DNA of 64,000 bases from assembly GCA_013824835.1 (NCBI GenBank), contig PNOM01000003.1, forward strand, positions 1-64,000, written 5' to 3'. The notes under the pieces were generated by a model that did not search any database, was not told the origin of the DNA, and saw only the letters and a program-made list of their open reading frames with translations. Numbering within the stretch: the first letter of the stretch is position 1; each line of letters starts with the position of its first letter. This stretch comes from Syntrophus sp. (in: bacteria). Lineage in GTDB: Bacteria; Desulfobacterota; Syntrophorhabdia; Syntrophorhabdales; Syntrophorhabdaceae. A program made the translations under genes and the position numbers. Shown here piece after piece: positions 7,556 through 16,495 of the stretch.

Positions 7556-8773
7556 TCAGCTCTCCTGCATCATGACAACCCTATCTGAAATCCAGGCATC
7601 GTTATGGTTTGGTAACTTCACCTTATGCCATTTTATCCCGCCTGTGTCCGTCAGTTCATCAAGGGAAACAAGAACTTTTCCCTTTGATACCCATGCGACC
7701 TTCTCATCCCTTATGGACGGGCCGGACCTTACGTGTGCATCCATGGTGACGGTAATGATCTTTCGGACCTCATGACGGTCAGGGGGAGGTGGAGGGGGAG
7801 GCTTAAGGGGCATGTTCTGCGCAACAGCAGCATTGCTGGCCAGTCTCGCTCTGGTCTGAGCCTTGTACTCTGTTATTTTGATGATGCCTATTATCACTAT
7901 AACAAAGAAGAGAGTCAGTCCGAGAGCCCCATAAATCGTAAGCCTGGGGCTAATGCTTCTTTTGACATTATCACCTGAAAGGTGTTGTTGTGCATATTCT
8001 ACATGTTTTCTCTTAATTGACAGGCTGCCTTCAATATAGGCGGCCATAAGTGATCGGGACGATATAAGATTAATTAACCGGGGGATGCCCCTGGAAAGTC
8101 TGTAGATATGTTTTTTCGCCTCATCCGTGAAGTCTGTTTGACCTTTCCCTGCCTTTGCAAGCCTGAAGCTGATGTAGTCATAGGTCTCAACGGCGTTTAA
8201 GGGTCTTAAGGTTGCCTGGACAGCTATCCTCTGGCTCAATTGTTTCAGTTCTTCGGTGGATAGTCTCTTTCTGAGTTCCGGTTGACCGATAAGTATAATC
8301 TGGAGAAGCTTTTCCTTATCTGTTTCAAGGTTTGAAAGCAATCGCAGTTCTTCGAGAGTTTCAAAGGGCAGGTTCTGGGCTTCATCGACAATGATTATTA
8401 CCCGTTTATCGGACAGGGAATGGGCAATAAGGGTATCCCTGAAGGTCTTGATCATTTCGTTTTTATTGCCTTTATCAACGTTAATGTTAAGGTCTTCCAG
8501 AAGGGCCTGCAAAAATTCTTCAGGGGAAAGTCTTGGCGTCATAATAAGGGCTATTTCTGCGTGTTTGTTCCATTTTTCCATGAATATACGCAAAATAGTG
8601 GTTTTCCCTGTCCCCGGTTCTCCCACTATGAGGGAGAAGCCCTCTTTTTGTTCGATTGCATAGTTGAGTGAAGAGAGCACGTCATTATGTTCTTTTGAGG
8701 GGTAGAAAAAGAAGGGGTCAGGGGTTAACCTGAAAGGGTCTTCTGATAAATTAAAAAAGGCGAGATAGTCCAT
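7556..8773 (-). CDS. ExeA/GspA/MshM-type AAA ATPase with C-terminal SH3-like domain
   Basis: 405 residues. The N-terminus has the family opening FFNLSEDPFRLTPDP, Walker A GEPGTGKTT (51-59) and Walker B VIIIVDEAQNL (about 125-134). A membrane helix at about 278-300 is followed by a PPPPPPP linker and a bacterial SH3-like domain (about 342-402, with VRSGPS and AWISDRVV), which would sit in the periplasm and bind peptidoglycan, as the C-terminal domain of ExeA does. ExeA/GspA and MshM help to thread secretins through the wall. It is the last gene of the seven-gene minus-strand cluster and follows the GspF-like gene by 24 bp. Confidence 0.85.
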   Translation of the reverse strand: MDYLAFFNLSEDPFRLTPDPFFFYPSKEHNDVLSSLNYAIEQKEGFSLIVGEPGTGKTTILRIFMEKWNKHAEIALIMTPRLSPEEFLQALLEDLNINVDKGNKNEMIKTFRDTLIAHSLSDKRVIIIVDEAQNLPFETLEELRLLSNLETDKEKLLQIILIGQPELRKRLSTEELKQLSQRIAVQATLRPLNAVETYDYISFRLAKAGKGQTDFTDEAKKHIYRLSRGIPRLINLISSRSLMAAYIEGSLSIKRKHVEYAQQHLSGDNVKRSISPRLTIYGALGLTLFFVIVIIGIIKITEYKAQTRARLASNAAVAQNMPLKPPPPPPPDRHEVRKIITVTMDAHVRSGPSIRDEKVAWVSKGKVLVSLDELTDTGGIKWHKVKLPNHNDAWISDRVVMMQES

Positions 8774-8797
8774 ATTCAGTCAGATCCTTACCATGTA

Positions 8798-10000
8798 CTA
8801 TTTGAATTTTGATACCACATCATAGATAGGAAGCAGTATTGCCATGATCATTACTGCAAATATAACACCAACTACGGTCATCAATATTGGTTCTATCATC
8901 TTGCTCAACTTATCGGAGAGTGCGTCCAGTTTTTTAAAGTAGATATCTGAGAGGAACGCAAGCTGTTCATCCAGATTTCCGCTCGATTCACCGATATCAA
9001 AGAGTCTTATCACCATGGGGGGAAAGATCGGGTATCCTCTCAAGGCATCGGATATGCGGCTGCCTGTCAGTATCTTTTCCCTTATGCCGGTCAATGCCCT
9101 CTTGAACACCTCTGAATCCATGGAAGCGGCGACTATGGAGAATGACCTGTCAAAGGTGAGGCCGGCAATCACCATAATCCGCATCTGTTCGGAAAAAAAG
9201 GCAAGGAGTTTATTATGGATGAAGAGCTTGACTATGGGCAGCTTCATTATGAACAGGTCGAGATAATAACGGGTGTTCTCCCTTTTTTTCGCTGCCTTTA
9301 TCATGAATATAAGGACGACGGGAATGATAGGGATTATATACCAGTGGGACTGGGTTAAGTTACTCACAAAAAGCAGCATCCTGGTCAAAAAGGGAAGTGG
9401 TACCCCCATTTCTTTAATAACGACAAAAAGCTTCGGCATTACATAGACAACCCAGAAGAGTAAGGCGCCCCCTGTAGTAATCAGAACGAAGATGGGGTAC
9501 ATGAGGGCCCGTTTTACAGCTTCCGACAGATCTTCCAGTCTCTGGAGGTGATTCGCTACATCCATAAGGCTGAGTTCCAGCCGCCCGGTCTCTTCTCCTA
9601 TCTTTACAATTCTCATGAGGATGTCAGGAAAAACATGTCCATTGGCCTTAAAGGCGTCCGACATGGTGGACCCTGATGTAATCCGTTCCTTGATGTCGAG
9701 GATGGCTGCTTTGAGATCCTTGTTGTCCGTTGTTTGTCCCAGATCGTCAAGGGCATCAAGAATAGGAATGCCTGCCTTGAGGACCATACTTGTGCTTCTT
9801 ACGAATTCTATGACATCACGCCGTTTTACCTTGCCTGATCTTTTGCGGAGCTTGCTCGCGCTGCCTGCAGCCTTGATTGTAAGAATGCTTAATCCTTTTG
9901 ATACGAGGTCCTTCTGGGCTTCATTCAATTCCTCGGCTTGAACGAAGCCCTTTGTGAGACCCCCATGTATATCTATGCCCTTATATGCGAAAAGCCCCAT
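8798..10000 (-). CDS. Type II secretion / pilus inner-membrane platform protein (GspF/PilC/MshG)
   Basis: 400 residues with two copies of the T2SF domain (about 65-190 and 268-390) and three membrane helices (about 168-188, 215-235 and 370-395), the standard GspF/PilC plan. Conserved words include GIPILDALDDL, IGEETGRLE and DIGESSGNLDEQL. It forms the cytoplasmic-membrane platform on which the ATPase acts to push subunits into the fibre. It follows the GspE-like gene by four bases and is clearly co-transcribed. Length is typical. Confidence 0.92.
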   Translation of the reverse strand: MGLFAYKGIDIHGGLTKGFVQAEELNEAQKDLVSKGLSILTIKAAGSASKLRKRSGKVKRRDVIEFVRSTSMVLKAGIPILDALDDLGQTTDNKDLKAAILDIKERITSGSTMSDAFKANGHVFPDILMRIVKIGEETGRLELSLMDVANHLQRLEDLSEAVKRALMYPIFVLITTGGALLFWVVYVMPKLFVVIKEMGVPLPFLTRMLLFVSNLTQSHWYIIPIIPVVLIFMIKAAKKRENTRYYLDLFIMKLPIVKLFIHNKLLAFFSEQMRIMVIAGLTFDRSFSIVAASMDSEVFKRALTGIREKILTGSRISDALRGYPIFPPMVIRLFDIGESSGNLDEQLAFLSDIYFKKLDALSDKLSKMIEPILMTVVGVIFAVMIMAILLPIYDVVSKFK

Positions 10001-10004
10001 AGAT

Positions 10005-11654
10005 TTATCCGGCGACCCTCAATGCTTCTTCGATGGTAGTGATCCCCTGGACAGCCTTCATTAAAGCGTCCACTTTCAGCAAGCGCATGCCCCCCTTGAT
10101 TGCGTTCCCTTTCATTGTGGTGATCGATGCAGCGGAATAGATCAGCTCGCGCATCTCATCATTTACCACAAGAATTTCACCAATCATTGTTCTTCCCGAA
10201 TATCCTGTAAGGTTGCACTTCGGACAGCCCTTGCCCCGGAACCCCTTTGTTGCGTTTATTTCATATTCCCTGAGAATGGATATCTCCATGTCATTCAGGT
10301 CATACTCTGTTTTGCAGTGTACACATGTCTTGCGTATTAATCTCTGGGCTATGATGGCAAGAAGTGATGCGGAGAGCATGTATCTGTCGACATCAAGGTC
10401 TATGAGGCGGGGTACTGCAGTCAGGGCATCATTTGTGTGTAGGGTGCTTATCACGAGGTGCCCCGTAACTGATGCCCGTATGGCAAGCCTGGCGGTTTCC
10501 TCATCCCTGATCTCACCCAGGAGAATCACATCAGGATCCTGTCTCATAAAGGTCCTTCCTGCGAGGGCGAAGTCATAGCCTGCTTTTTCATTCACCTGGG
10601 TCTGTTTCACAAAACTCAACTTGTATTCCACGGGATCTTCAACAGTAAGCACGTTCCTTTCGAGTATGTTAATTTCCCTCAAGGCAGCATAGAGGGTTGT
10701 TGTTTTTCCGCTCCCTGTGGGACCTGTGACGAGGATGATCCCATAGGGTTTCTGAAAGAGGTTTTTTACTTTCTCCGTGTTTACAGAATCAAAGCCAAGA
10801 TTCTCAAGGCGCAGGAAAGATGCTTTTCCGGTAAGGATCCTCATGACCACATTTTCGCCGTAAATAGTGGGCGCCGTGGAGATACGGATGTCATAGCCCC
10901 TGTTCAGAAAATTGTACGTAAAAGCACCGTCCTGGGGCAGTCGTGTTTCTGCAATATTGAGCTGCGAGAGGATCTTTATCCTCGATACAACACCGCTCTG
11001 AACAACCTTAGGCAGACAGTGGGCAAACTGCAGTACCCCGTCTATTCGAAAGAATATCTGGACCACGTTTTCGGCGGGGTTTATATGAATGTCAGTAGTA
11101 TTTTTTCTGATACCATCCATAATGATTGTGTCTGCAAGAGAGACTACATCATTTCCTCCAAGGGTGCCTGTTCGCTGCACCTCTTTGATGACGCTGTCTA
11201 TCCTCTGCTGTACAGGGTTTTCAAGGAAGAAGTAGGACCGGTCAACTGCTTCATTGTAGGCGTCGCTGTCAACGAGATAGACTTTAGGCTGGTTTTTGGT
11301 GATTCTTGAAACCGTATCGATGGCCAGTATATTGCCGGGATTAGTAATGCCGATGCTCAATCTCCCGTTTTCCATTTCGATAGGTATAAATTCATTTTTT
11401 TCCGCTATTGCCTTGGGTATGACTTTCAGCGCATCATCAAGCATTAAATTTTGGCTGCCCAGGTCATAGAACTCTACACCCGATTGCTCGGCGAGTATCT
11501 GGGTTCGTTCTTTGGAGGATATAAATCCGAGCTTCACAAGCACATCGCCGAGGAGATCACCGGTTACCCGCTGCTGAATGAGCGCAATCTGAAGCTGCTT
11601 GTCAGTGATCATTCCTTTTTCGATTAAAATGTCGCCAAGCTTTATTGTTGCCAT
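10005..11654 (-). CDS. GspE/PilB/MshE-type assembly ATPase
   Basis: 549 residues. The N-terminal part (about 1-140) contains MshEN-type motifs, KLGDILIEKGMITDKQL and LLGDVLVKLGFI, the class of motif that binds cyclic di-GMP in MshE. The ATPase core has Walker A GPTGSGKTT (311-319), Asp box VEDPVEY (about 338-344), Walker B VILLGEIRDEET (376-387), His box GHLVISTLHTND (398-409), and the C-terminal tetra-cysteine zinc site CVHC (444-447) and CPKC (477-480). It powers pilus or pseudopilus assembly from the cytoplasm. Both MshEN motifs deviate at the leading Arg (Lys and Leu), so regulation by c-di-GMP is plausible, not certain. Confidence 0.93.
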   Translation of the reverse strand: MATIKLGDILIEKGMITDKQLQIALIQQRVTGDLLGDVLVKLGFISSKERTQILAEQSGVEFYDLGSQNLMLDDALKVIPKAIAEKNEFIPIEMENGRLSIGITNPGNILAIDTVSRITKNQPKVYLVDSDAYNEAVDRSYFFLENPVQQRIDSVIKEVQRTGTLGGNDVVSLADTIIMDGIRKNTTDIHINPAENVVQIFFRIDGVLQFAHCLPKVVQSGVVSRIKILSQLNIAETRLPQDGAFTYNFLNRGYDIRISTAPTIYGENVVMRILTGKASFLRLENLGFDSVNTEKVKNLFQKPYGIILVTGPTGSGKTTTLYAALREINILERNVLTVEDPVEYKLSFVKQTQVNEKAGYDFALAGRTFMRQDPDVILLGEIRDEETARLAIRASVTGHLVISTLHTNDALTAVPRLIDLDVDRYMLSASLLAIIAQRLIRKTCVHCKTEYDLNDMEISILREYEINATKGFRGKGCPKCNLTGYSGRTMIGEILVVNDEMRELIYSAASITTMKGNAIKGGMRLLKVDALMKAVQGITTIEEALRVAG

Positions 11655-11694
11655 ATAAACCCTGCCTCTTTATAAATGGTTAATTTTAAATGCC

Positions 11695-13248
11695 CTATTT
11701 TGATACCAGGAACGGCTGTAACAGCACAACAAGCTCCCTTTTAAACTGCTCTTTGCTCCTGCTCTTAAAAAGATACCCCAATACAGGTATATTCCCTAAA
11801 AAGGGCACCTGACTATCCTGAAGGCTTTCGGTTTTATCGATAAGGCCGCCGATTATGATCATCTGTCCGTTCCAGACCTTTACCGTAGTGCTTAATTCCC
11901 TGAGGTCAATGGTAGGAAGTTGCATGGTTACCTGACTGCTTGTTATGGTAGCACCGATAACGCTTGGCGTCATCTTAACAAGATTGGAAATGATTGGTGT
12001 AATAGTCAGGGATATCTCGCCATTCTCATTTATATAGGGAACAATGCCGATCATAATGCCGGAGAGTACGCTACCTGTCTGAATTGAATAGGTTTGAATA
12101 GGGGTGACCCCTGTAGTCGTGGTGGAATCAACCTTGGAGATATATGATTGATTCCTGCCCACGCTTAAAAGGGCGGTCTGTCCATTCATGATATTAATCC
12201 TCGGATTCGAAAGAATCCTCACTTCCCCTTGCTCCTCCAGGGCCTGAAGCACAGGGGAGAAGTTGCTCCATGTTGCCGCTATTTTCACCATGGAACCGGA
12301 TGAAGGCACAACACCTGCAAAATTTGTTGTGCCCAGATTGACCTTGCCCGCAATATAACTCCAGTCAATACCGAACTTCAGGTTATCGGTGAGGGTGACC
12401 TCTATAATCTTTGCCTCTACCAGAACCTGTCTGCTGATGACCATTCTCACATTGTTGATATATCTTTCGACCTTCTCAATGTTGCGTTTCGAGGCAGTGA
12501 CCATAATGATTCCGGTAAGCCTGTTTACGGTGAATGACGGTGAAGATTCCGTCAACGCAGCAGGAGAGCCTGCGGCGCTTATGCGGAGAAGGTTGGCGAT
12601 AGAACGCTCGATTGTATCCCAGAATTTGTAGGCTGTTTCATCGGCCTTGAAGTTCTGGGTGATGTTGCCCTTAATGCCGCTGGTGGAAGAAGAACCGCCT
12701 CCGGAGCCGCCCGATGAGGAGGTCCCTGAAAGGATATCGCCCCCCACGTCAATGGCATACTTCTGTTCGAGGGCAGGGTGGCCCAGTTCAAAAATAAAGG
12801 TATCCATTGCCTTCACGACAAGCATATTTTCCTTGACCGTATAAAAATAGTCAACGGAAGAAAAAATCGTATTAAGGGCATATTCGGCAGTGACGTTTTT
12901 CAAGGTTAGATTTATCTTAGCCTCAGGATCGACACCCTTTTCCATGACCAGATTGAGACTTGATGCCTCGGCGATAACATGAAGCACCTCCCTGAGGGGT
13001 GTGCTCCGGGCCGAAATATTGACAATTCTTGTTTTCAAGGGGGTAATATCCTCGGCAACAGGCGAGAAATCAGGTATCTTCGGGGCCGTCGGAGACTCAG
13101 TCATTGCCTTCTCAGGTTCCTTGGGAATCTTGATATCCCGGTCTATATCGATCCTGGTGTGCCGGTATGGACCGCAGGATACAAGAAAAAATAAAGAGAT
13201 CAGACATACTGAAAGAAGCGTGAACCCATCTGTTTTGTGTCGCATCAT
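11695..13248 (-). CDS. Outer-membrane secretin, MshL/PilQ type, lipoprotein
   Basis: 517 residues. A lipoprotein signal peptide ends in the lipobox LVSC at about residue 25. An STN-like domain lies at about 75-135 (RSTPLREVLHVIAEASSLN). A Gly/Ser-rich loop (SSGGSGGGSSSTSG) at about 175-190 precedes the N1 and secretin domains, with RQVLVEAKIIEVTL, the SVGRNQSYI region and the C-terminal signature VPFLGNIPVLGYLFKS and ELVVLLQP. It should form the outer-membrane channel of the machine. Architecture and the lipoprotein form match MshL. Its start overlaps the stop of the upstream gene (ATGA). Confidence 0.92.
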   Translation of the reverse strand: MMRHKTDGFTLLSVCLISLFFLVSCGPYRHTRIDIDRDIKIPKEPEKAMTESPTAPKIPDFSPVAEDITPLKTRIVNISARSTPLREVLHVIAEASSLNLVMEKGVDPEAKINLTLKNVTAEYALNTIFSSVDYFYTVKENMLVVKAMDTFIFELGHPALEQKYAIDVGGDILSGTSSSGGSGGGSSSTSGIKGNITQNFKADETAYKFWDTIERSIANLLRISAAGSPAALTESSPSFTVNRLTGIIMVTASKRNIEKVERYINNVRMVISRQVLVEAKIIEVTLTDNLKFGIDWSYIAGKVNLGTTNFAGVVPSSGSMVKIAATWSNFSPVLQALEEQGEVRILSNPRINIMNGQTALLSVGRNQSYISKVDSTTTTGVTPIQTYSIQTGSVLSGIMIGIVPYINENGEISLTITPIISNLVKMTPSVIGATITSSQVTMQLPTIDLRELSTTVKVWNGQMIIIGGLIDKTESLQDSQVPFLGNIPVLGYLFKSRSKEQFKRELVVLLQPFLVSK

Positions 13249-13841
13249 TGTTTTATGCCCTCTATTTGTTTTATGATTTTCTCCTGGTCAGCCTTTATCC
13301 CTTTTAAGAGAACCTCGCTTGGAAGGGGGACGCTTTTCTGGTCCGGGACAGGATGCTGTATTGCATTGCTATCCTTTTGAAGCGATCCCCTTTCTTCGGC
13401 TCCCAGGGACAACCATTTATTTACTCCCCCTTCGCCGACGAGCACCCTGTCCTTCTCTATTCTTAAAACCCTGGCCTTGTCGAGGGTATCACCCTCCCTT
13501 ACAAACTGATTATTTATAAGGGCCGTCTTCTGTCCATTTTTAATGAGGATGAGAGAGACTCTTTTTTCTTCTATTGGAGGCCCGAGCGCCATTTCGGAAA
13601 GAGGGATCCGTGGGAATTCCCTTGAAGGGCCTGAAATGATACCCACAGGACATTTTAGACCTGATGTATCGACTGGCGCCCTCATTGCCATATTGATCTT
13701 ATCAAAGGAAAAATTGGCTAGTTCTTTCTCTCTTGAAAATGATAAGGGTTGTATTTTTATATGTTGCAATCCTGCATAGAGTGATGCCGTCAGGATAAGA
13801 GATGATGCGATAAGTATGATCAAATGTTTATATATATGCAA
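13245..13841 (-). CDS. PilP/GspC-like (MshK-like) periplasmic coupling protein
   Basis: 198 residues with an N-terminal membrane anchor (about 7-24). Residues about 95-150 resemble the HR domain of GspC/PilP: VSLILIKNGQKTALINNQF, VREGDTLDKARVLRIE and DRVLVG, the strand pattern that contacts the N-terminal domains of a secretin. It lies immediately upstream of the secretin gene and overlaps it by four bases, the position occupied by PilP before PilQ and MshK before MshL. The short C-terminal tail is charged and helical. The assignment rests on position and weak motif similarity. Confidence 0.6.
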   Translation of the reverse strand: MHIYKHLIILIASSLILTASLYAGLQHIKIQPLSFSREKELANFSFDKINMAMRAPVDTSGLKCPVGIISGPSREFPRIPLSEMALGPPIEEKRVSLILIKNGQKTALINNQFVREGDTLDKARVLRIEKDRVLVGEGGVNKWLSLGAEERGSLQKDSNAIQHPVPDQKSVPLPSEVLLKGIKADQEKIIKQIEGIKQ

Positions 13842-13844
13842 TTT

Positions 13845-14438
13845 CTATGTCCCCGCCTTTCCTGGACCCTGTTCTCCTGGACTGTTATTGTTTTTCAGAA
13901 TACTCAATATGCCCTGGATCTCATATGCAACCATCCCTCCTCCCGCTTTTTCGCTTCGGGATAATGCGAGACTGGTAAAGGTAAAAAAGGGAAACCTCAT
14001 TGACTGGAGGTAGCCCACATTCTTAACAAATTGTGAATAGTCATTGATTGAACCAGTTATGACAACGGGCAGCCGTAATTCATTATCTTTTACTTCAATG
14101 GTGGTAAAGGCTACATCAGCCTCGCCTAAACGGTTTTTTAGATCGTCGAGACCAACAAAGATGAATTTCTCAGAAGACTCACTATAGATGCCCGGAGGGA
14201 TTGTTCTATTCATATCAGGAAGAGAGGCGGTAATTTCTTTGGTTGCAATGACTATCTTTGAAGCGTTTGCCTTGAGCCGGTAAAGTTTATTGACCGTTTC
14301 CTGAAGGGATTCTAAATATTTACCATAAAATATTAACGATGAAAGGCATATCATGAAGCAGAACACCGCTGCAATGTAATATGCAAAGAGTCGCTTCAGT
14401 TTACTTCGTACAAAAACCTGCTCTTTTATGATTTCCAT
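13845..14438 (-). CDS. PilO/GspM-like (MshJ-like) protein
   Basis: 197 residues: a short cytoplasmic end, one membrane helix (about 17-38), a coiled-coil segment (SLQETVNKLYRLKANASKI) and a periplasmic ferredoxin-like part with LPVVITGSINDYSQFVKNV and SMRFPFFTFTSLAL, as in the PilO/GspM fold. It would pair with the PilN-like half of the neighbouring protein to align the inner-membrane platform. The start overlaps the end of the upstream PilM/N-like gene by 13 bp. The overall similarity is weak but gene order supports it. Confidence 0.6.
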   Translation of the reverse strand: MEIIKEQVFVRSKLKRLFAYYIAAVFCFMICLSSLIFYGKYLESLQETVNKLYRLKANASKIVIATKEITASLPDMNRTIPPGIYSESSEKFIFVGLDDLKNRLGEADVAFTTIEVKDNELRLPVVITGSINDYSQFVKNVGYLQSMRFPFFTFTSLALSRSEKAGGGMVAYEIQGILSILKNNNSPGEQGPGKAGT

Positions 14439-15802
14439 TTAACCTCAACAACAAAACTCTTTATTTTTGCGTCAAGAGTCTGGGTTGTGATTTCCATATC
14501 CCTGGCGCTTTTTATCGCTTCAATCAGCTTGCTGAAGCAGGTGTCCATATCAGTATAGCTTTTTGCAGTCACAATGCCCTGGAGGCGGATCACTATTTTT
14601 TCCTCTTTCATCTGAATATGAACCGAGTCTACCCTGATATTCTCTACAGGTAGAAATTTGAGGGCTGCAAGGGTTTTCTGCATATCAGCAGCAGAATTGA
14701 CTTTATTCATATGGATAATAAAAGGCACAACCCGCTGTAGTTCTCTGTGGCTACTCTGAAACTCATGAAAGACCACCTCGTTCCGGGATATATCTTTCTT
14801 TAAGCCCTCAATGTTTCTTTTCAGGTGCGACGACTCAGGGATTCTCCAGGCAATGCTGCCTATGCTGATCAAAGAGAGAAGGATAAACAGGGCCACAGAG
14901 AGGGAGACCACCTTTTTCTGAACCCAAAGGGCCTGATATGACGCCGGCAGAAGGTTGCCCCAATGGGCATTACGGTGAAAAAAGACTGAGGAAATAGGAA
15001 GCAAATATTCATCAATAACCTGAGGAAGGGCTATTATGTCCTTGGGTTGTTGAAATGTTGTTACTGGAGCTATAAGACCGGAGACCGACTCGTAAGGGTA
15101 GTCAGTGGTGCCTACGAAGACTATTTTCGACGGATTAATCCTGAGGGTCTGACGAAAATAATTTGCCGTCATGTTGATATTGTCGATATCGGGTGCGCTT
15201 ATTCCGGGATTCTCTGATTGAGTTACCCTGACAAATCTTATTTTACCGTTTTTTACAAGAAAAAGTGTCTTCTGGATACCCAGATCGAGAATGCAGAACA
15301 GGGTCTCATCGGGTAGGGCGCCTGATTCTAATATGCCGGCTAAGGGAACAATGCTCGGGTAGAGGGCAATGATCGTCTTGTCAAAGCGGTTGAATCGCTC
15401 AATGATAGGGTTTAAATCATCATAGTTTACTGCATAGACAAAGATTTCCTTTGCTTTTACCCCTTCGTTCTCAGCAGTTCCGAGGAAGCTGTAAAAAAAA
15501 GAAAAACCTGAAACACCGGTAAAGTGCTTTTCTATCTCAATTCTGGCCAGTTCCTTGAGGTATTCATCTTTTGCCGGGGGCAACAAAAAAATGTCCTGAT
15601 ACATTGTATAAAAACTGTGTACAACAATAAATTCCTTGTCACGGGTATTTTTCAGAAAATCGTCAAACTCGGCATCAGGGACCGTTCTGGTGCGCTGAAC
15701 AACCAGATTCTTGTCGTCTTGCTGCACATAGGCTATTTTCATCAAATCGTTTTCGAAGCTTACGGCCACATACTTTTTATGGAGATACTTAGTAAGGCTC
15801 AT
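14426..15802 (-). CDS. GspL/MshI-like protein: PilM-type ASKHA part fused to PilN-type part
   Basis: 458 residues. Residues 1-280 look like an actin-like PilM/GspL cytoplasmic domain (AVSFENDLMKIAYVQ, the CILDLGIQKTLFLV strand and the IVFVGTTDYP strand). A membrane helix at about 300-323 (VVSLSVALFILLSLISIGSIAW) is followed by a coiled coil and a PilN-like ferredoxin domain (LAALKFLPVENIRVDSVHI, VIRLQGIV). This PilM-PilN fusion is the layout of GspL and MshI. It is the first gene of the minus-strand cluster; no pilin or prepilin peptidase gene lies upstream. It would recruit the GspE-type ATPase to the membrane. Confidence 0.7.
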   Translation of the reverse strand: MSLTKYLHKKYVAVSFENDLMKIAYVQQDDKNLVVQRTRTVPDAEFDDFLKNTRDKEFIVVHSFYTMYQDIFLLPPAKDEYLKELARIEIEKHFTGVSGFSFFYSFLGTAENEGVKAKEIFVYAVNYDDLNPIIERFNRFDKTIIALYPSIVPLAGILESGALPDETLFCILDLGIQKTLFLVKNGKIRFVRVTQSENPGISAPDIDNINMTANYFRQTLRINPSKIVFVGTTDYPYESVSGLIAPVTTFQQPKDIIALPQVIDEYLLPISSVFFHRNAHWGNLLPASYQALWVQKKVVSLSVALFILLSLISIGSIAWRIPESSHLKRNIEGLKKDISRNEVVFHEFQSSHRELQRVVPFIIHMNKVNSAADMQKTLAALKFLPVENIRVDSVHIQMKEEKIVIRLQGIVTAKSYTDMDTCFSKLIEAIKSARDMEITTQTLDAKIKSFVVEVKWKS

Positions 15803-15988
15803 GCGCGTATTCCTGTATGGAAATGTTTTTTATCCAAACACTTATGCAATTATATACAGTTTACCTTAAATATATTGTAATCGGCAACAAACGGTTATGT
15901 CCATACATTTTTAAAAGGGTAGACCATGAGGGCAGTCTTCTCAACGCCGGCAATGGATATACTAACGCCGTGGGATGAATACCGGGTG

Positions 15989-16402
15989 CTATTCAGGTCT
16001 TGTGCCGTTCTTTATATATTGGAAAAAATCAAAAATGATCTGCCTATGGTCAAAAGCTATGATATCCGGCAGATTCTCCTCCCCGAATACCTGTGCCTGC
16101 CGCGCATCATCCTGACCTTTCAAGGCACCCCATCCTTTTCCAATAAAGACAACAGAGGCGGTATGGAACCGTGGGTCGCGGTCAGGCCGGGAATAGGCGT
16201 GAAACTGTTCAATCAGGGTAATATCAAGAGATGTCTCTTCTTTTCCCTCCCTTTTCGCAGCATCTTCAAGGGATTCGCCGATCTCAACAAAACCGCCGGG
16301 CAGGGCCCATCCAGGGGGGTAGTTTTTCCGCTCAATAAGGACAATGCCGCGCTGATATTGAATAATTACATCAACCGTCAAAAGAGGGGTTTTTAAATCC
16401 AT
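15989..16402 (-). CDS. Nudix hydrolase (ADP-ribose pyrophosphatase-like)
   Basis: 137 residues, the usual single-domain length. The Nudix box begins [18 protein letters not shown] and continues KEETSL: the REGKEE core with its metal-binding glutamates is present, but the canonical hydrophobic after RE is Gly and the Gly after EE is Thr/Ser. It should hydrolyse a nucleoside diphosphate linked to another group; WALPGG and the RPDRDPR segment recall ADP-ribose or NADH-type members, yet substrate cannot be told from sequence. It stands divergently from the amidohydrolase gene, with about 20-90 bp between the starts. Confidence 0.85.
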   Translation of the reverse strand: MDLKTPLLTVDVIIQYQRGIVLIERKNYPPGWALPGGFVEIGESLEDAAKREGKEETSLDITLIEQFHAYSRPDRDPRFHTASVVFIGKGWGALKGQDDARQAQVFGEENLPDIIAFDHRQIIFDFFQYIKNGTRPE

Positions 16403-16495
16403 TTTTCTTATTCTACATGCTCCATGAAAGGTTCATTGTTCAAGGTCAATACCATCTTGAATTTATATAGCATTTGTGGTATCAATTCTTCAACC

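Noticed and set aside
15926-16396. 156-residue plus-strand frame opposite the Nudix gene
   Set aside because: It is the complement of a clear Nudix hydrolase with a Nudix box; no family similarity or ribosome site.
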